From CADEDV01 sp964412375 (GTDB lineage Bacteria; Bacteroidota; Bacteroidia; Chitinophagales; Chitinophagaceae), in the NCBI GenBank assembly GCA_964412375.1, contig CAYPOD010000016.1, positions 1-64,000 of the forward strand: a stretch of 64,000 nucleotides of DNA. Reading direction: 5' to 3'. Numbering within the stretch: position 1 is the stretch's first letter; each line of letters opens with the position of its first letter. The notes below the pieces were generated by a model that worked only from the letters and a program-made list of their open reading frames with translations, was not told the origin of the DNA and searched no databases. Both the position numbers and the translations under genes were made by a program. This document shows positions 63,200 to 64,000 of this stretch, piece by piece.

Positions 63200-63231
63200 T
63201 TTGGTGGTTAACAGCCCCGCCCTTACCTTTG
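63200..63231 (+). promoter_or_regulatory. Promoter of rpsT
   Basis: TTTG at 63200-63203 and an exact -7 element TACCTTTG at 63224-63231 with a 20-bp spacer, 36 bp before the rpsT start. Confidence 0.8.
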
Positions 63232-63233
63232 CC

Positions 63234-63251
63234 TCCCGATAAAAATCGGGA
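63234..63251 (+). promoter_or_regulatory. TCCCGAT/ATCGGGA hairpin at the start of the rpsT transcript
   Basis: Perfect seven-base arms around AAAA. It begins two bases after the -7 element and spans the probable transcription start, ending 15 bp before the ATG. It may form a leader hairpin in S20 mRNA; the same palindrome type occurs before queA. Confidence 0.55.
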
Positions 63252-63266
63252 TTAAAATTGATATAA

Positions 63267-63521
63267 ATGGCTAATCACAAGGCAACCAAGAAAGATATGC
63301 GTCAGGCTGCAAAACGCCGGGACAGGAACAGGTACTATGGCAAAACTACCCGTAATGCTATCCGTGACCTGAGAACAGCGAATGGTAAAGAAATGGGTGA
63401 GCAATTACCTGCTGTTGCCAGCATGATTGACAAATTAGCTAAACGTGGCGTTATCCATAAGAACAAAGCGGCAAACCTGAAGAGCAAACTGGCTAAAAAA
63501 GCAAACACTGCAGCAAAATAA
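63267..63521 (+). CDS. rpsT: 30S ribosomal protein S20
   Basis: An 84-residue basic protein, start MANHKATKKDMRQAAKRRDRN, with the three-helix S20 pattern and RGVIHKNKAANLKSKLAKKA at the end. It binds the 16S rRNA 5' and 3' minor domains early in small-subunit assembly. Own promoter and own terminator. Confidence 0.97.
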   Translation: MANHKATKKDMRQAAKRRDRNRYYGKTTRNAIRDLRTANGKEMGEQLPAVASMIDKLAKRGVIHKNKAANLKSKLAKKANTAAK

Positions 63522-63543
63522 GCTGTAAGAATAAATTATCTGA

Positions 63544-63576
63544 AAGGCGTTCCATATAGGAATGCCTTTTTTATTT
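63544..63576 (+). terminator. Terminator after rpsT
   Basis: AGGCGTTCC/GGAATGCCT stem with one wobble pair and a short loop, then a long T-rich run. Confidence 0.88.
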
Positions 63577-63596
63577 TTAAGCCATAATACTGACTC

Positions 63597-64000
63597 ATGA
63601 GAAAAATCCTGTTCGCTTTGACTATCCTTTGCTGCCAGTGTGTTGCGGCGCAAACTATTCTTACAAAATTTGAACAGTCAAAAGGGAAGCAAAGCCCCAC
63701 ATACTTTGAGATCATTGACTGGTGGAAAAAGCTGGATACACAATCCGGCAAAGTGAAAATGCTCCCGATGGGAATGACCGATGCAGGTTATCCGCTGCAC
63801 CTGGTAGTGGTTTCCAATAATGGTGATCATAATTTTGATAATATCCGGAAGAATAATAAAAGGGTCATCCTTATCAACAACGGCATTCATCCCGGTGAAC
63901 CGGATGGGATAGATGCCAGTATGCTGCTGGTGAGGGACATTGTAACGAACAAGTACAAGATACCTGATAACCTGGTGCTGGCTTTTATTCCTGTTTACAA
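63597..64000 (+). CDS. M14 family zinc carboxypeptidase, N-terminal part
   Basis: Begins at ATG 63597 (MRKILFALTILCCQCVAAQ, a signal peptide) and runs open to the end of the window (about 134 residues). The segment GKVKMLPMGMTDAGYPLHLVV and then LINNGIHPGEPDGIDASMLL contains the zinc-binding HPGE of M14 peptidases. It is a second, distinct M14 protein, separate from the 853-residue one at 48276. The gene is cut by the window edge. Confidence 0.88.
   Translation, partial: MRKILFALTILCCQCVAAQTILTKFEQSKGKQSPTYFEIIDWWKKLDTQSGKVKMLPMGMTDAGYPLHLVVVSNNGDHNFDNIRKNNKRVILINNGIHPGEPDGIDASMLLVRDIVTNKYKIPDNLVLAFIPVY

Noticed and set aside
1..64000. CRISPR arrays, insertion sequences with transposases, prophage genes, rRNA genes
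   Set aside because: None seen: no regularly spaced short repeats, no transposase, integrase or phage structural gene, and no rRNA.

Overview
The window reads as chromosomal DNA of a Bacteroidota bacterium, most like the Chitinophagaceae. Evidence: TAnnTTTG-type (-7) promoters with an upstream TTTG, almost no Shine-Dalgarno sequences, T9SS-type C-terminal sorting domains, HYC_CC_PP, DUF3347, DUF2911, TapB and SusC-plug-like proteins, short Bacteroidota-type AMP nucleosidase, and many small TCCCGA/TCGGGA and CCTGCC/GGCAGG palindromes. Taxonomy is inferred from gene content only.

Layout. 1-2.6 kb: end of a NarX/DesK-type sensor kinase and three NarL/LuxR-type response regulators. 2.8-5.4 kb: cyanophycin synthetase without a neighbouring cyanophycinase. 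5.5-6.3 kb: tRNA-Gln(UUG) followed by a tandem array of [tRNA 3' half + GIY-YIG nuclease] units. 6.4-7.1 kb: a TapB-like exported protein. 7.1-13.3 kb: a six-gene leftward nucleotide-sugar operon (DegT aminotransferase, Ugd, UDP-xylose synthase type, UDP-HexNAc dehydrogenase, RmlC, RmlD). 13.4-19.3 kb: Kdo transferase, thymidine kinase, CcmB/CcmC/CcmD and glutamate dehydrogenase. 19.4-27.6 kb: HsdR_N-type protein, AMP nucleosidase, fused oligopeptide ABC ATPase, a very large TraB/GumN protein, QueA.

27.7-38.5 kb is an accessory island for copper/silver efflux: a decayed AraC-type regulator, HYC_CC_PP protein, a triple heavy-metal-binding-domain protein, DUF3347 lipoprotein, a CusA pump split by a frameshift, CusC-like outer membrane factor, two consecutive CusB-like adaptors, DUF2911 protein and a truncated thioredoxin-like lipoprotein. 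It is bracketed by two direct copies of a structured element that share a loop and a 3' tail but have different, internally compensated stems.

38.6-64 kb: a stand-alone TonB-plug-like protein, a CarboxypepD_reg-like protein, aspartate kinase, a four-gene operon with a mostly exported oxidative sugar pathway (FAD oxidoreductase, TIM-barrel isomerase, Gfo/Idh/MocA, Ldh-type dehydrogenase), Ssb, an M14 peptidase, MnmA, three secreted or lipoprotein genes including a T9SS LamG protein and a T9SS subtilase, RsmB, the 2-oxoglutarate dehydrogenase pair sucA-odhB, rpsT, and the start of a second M14 peptidase.

The two most unusual structures are (i) the tRNA-Gln/GIY-YIG array, in which each partial tRNA copy has a hairpin inserted at the centre of its T-loop and the T-stem has changed by a compensatory step, and (ii) the paired structured elements at the edges of the metal island. 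Statements on homology are from memory of the families; no database was searched.
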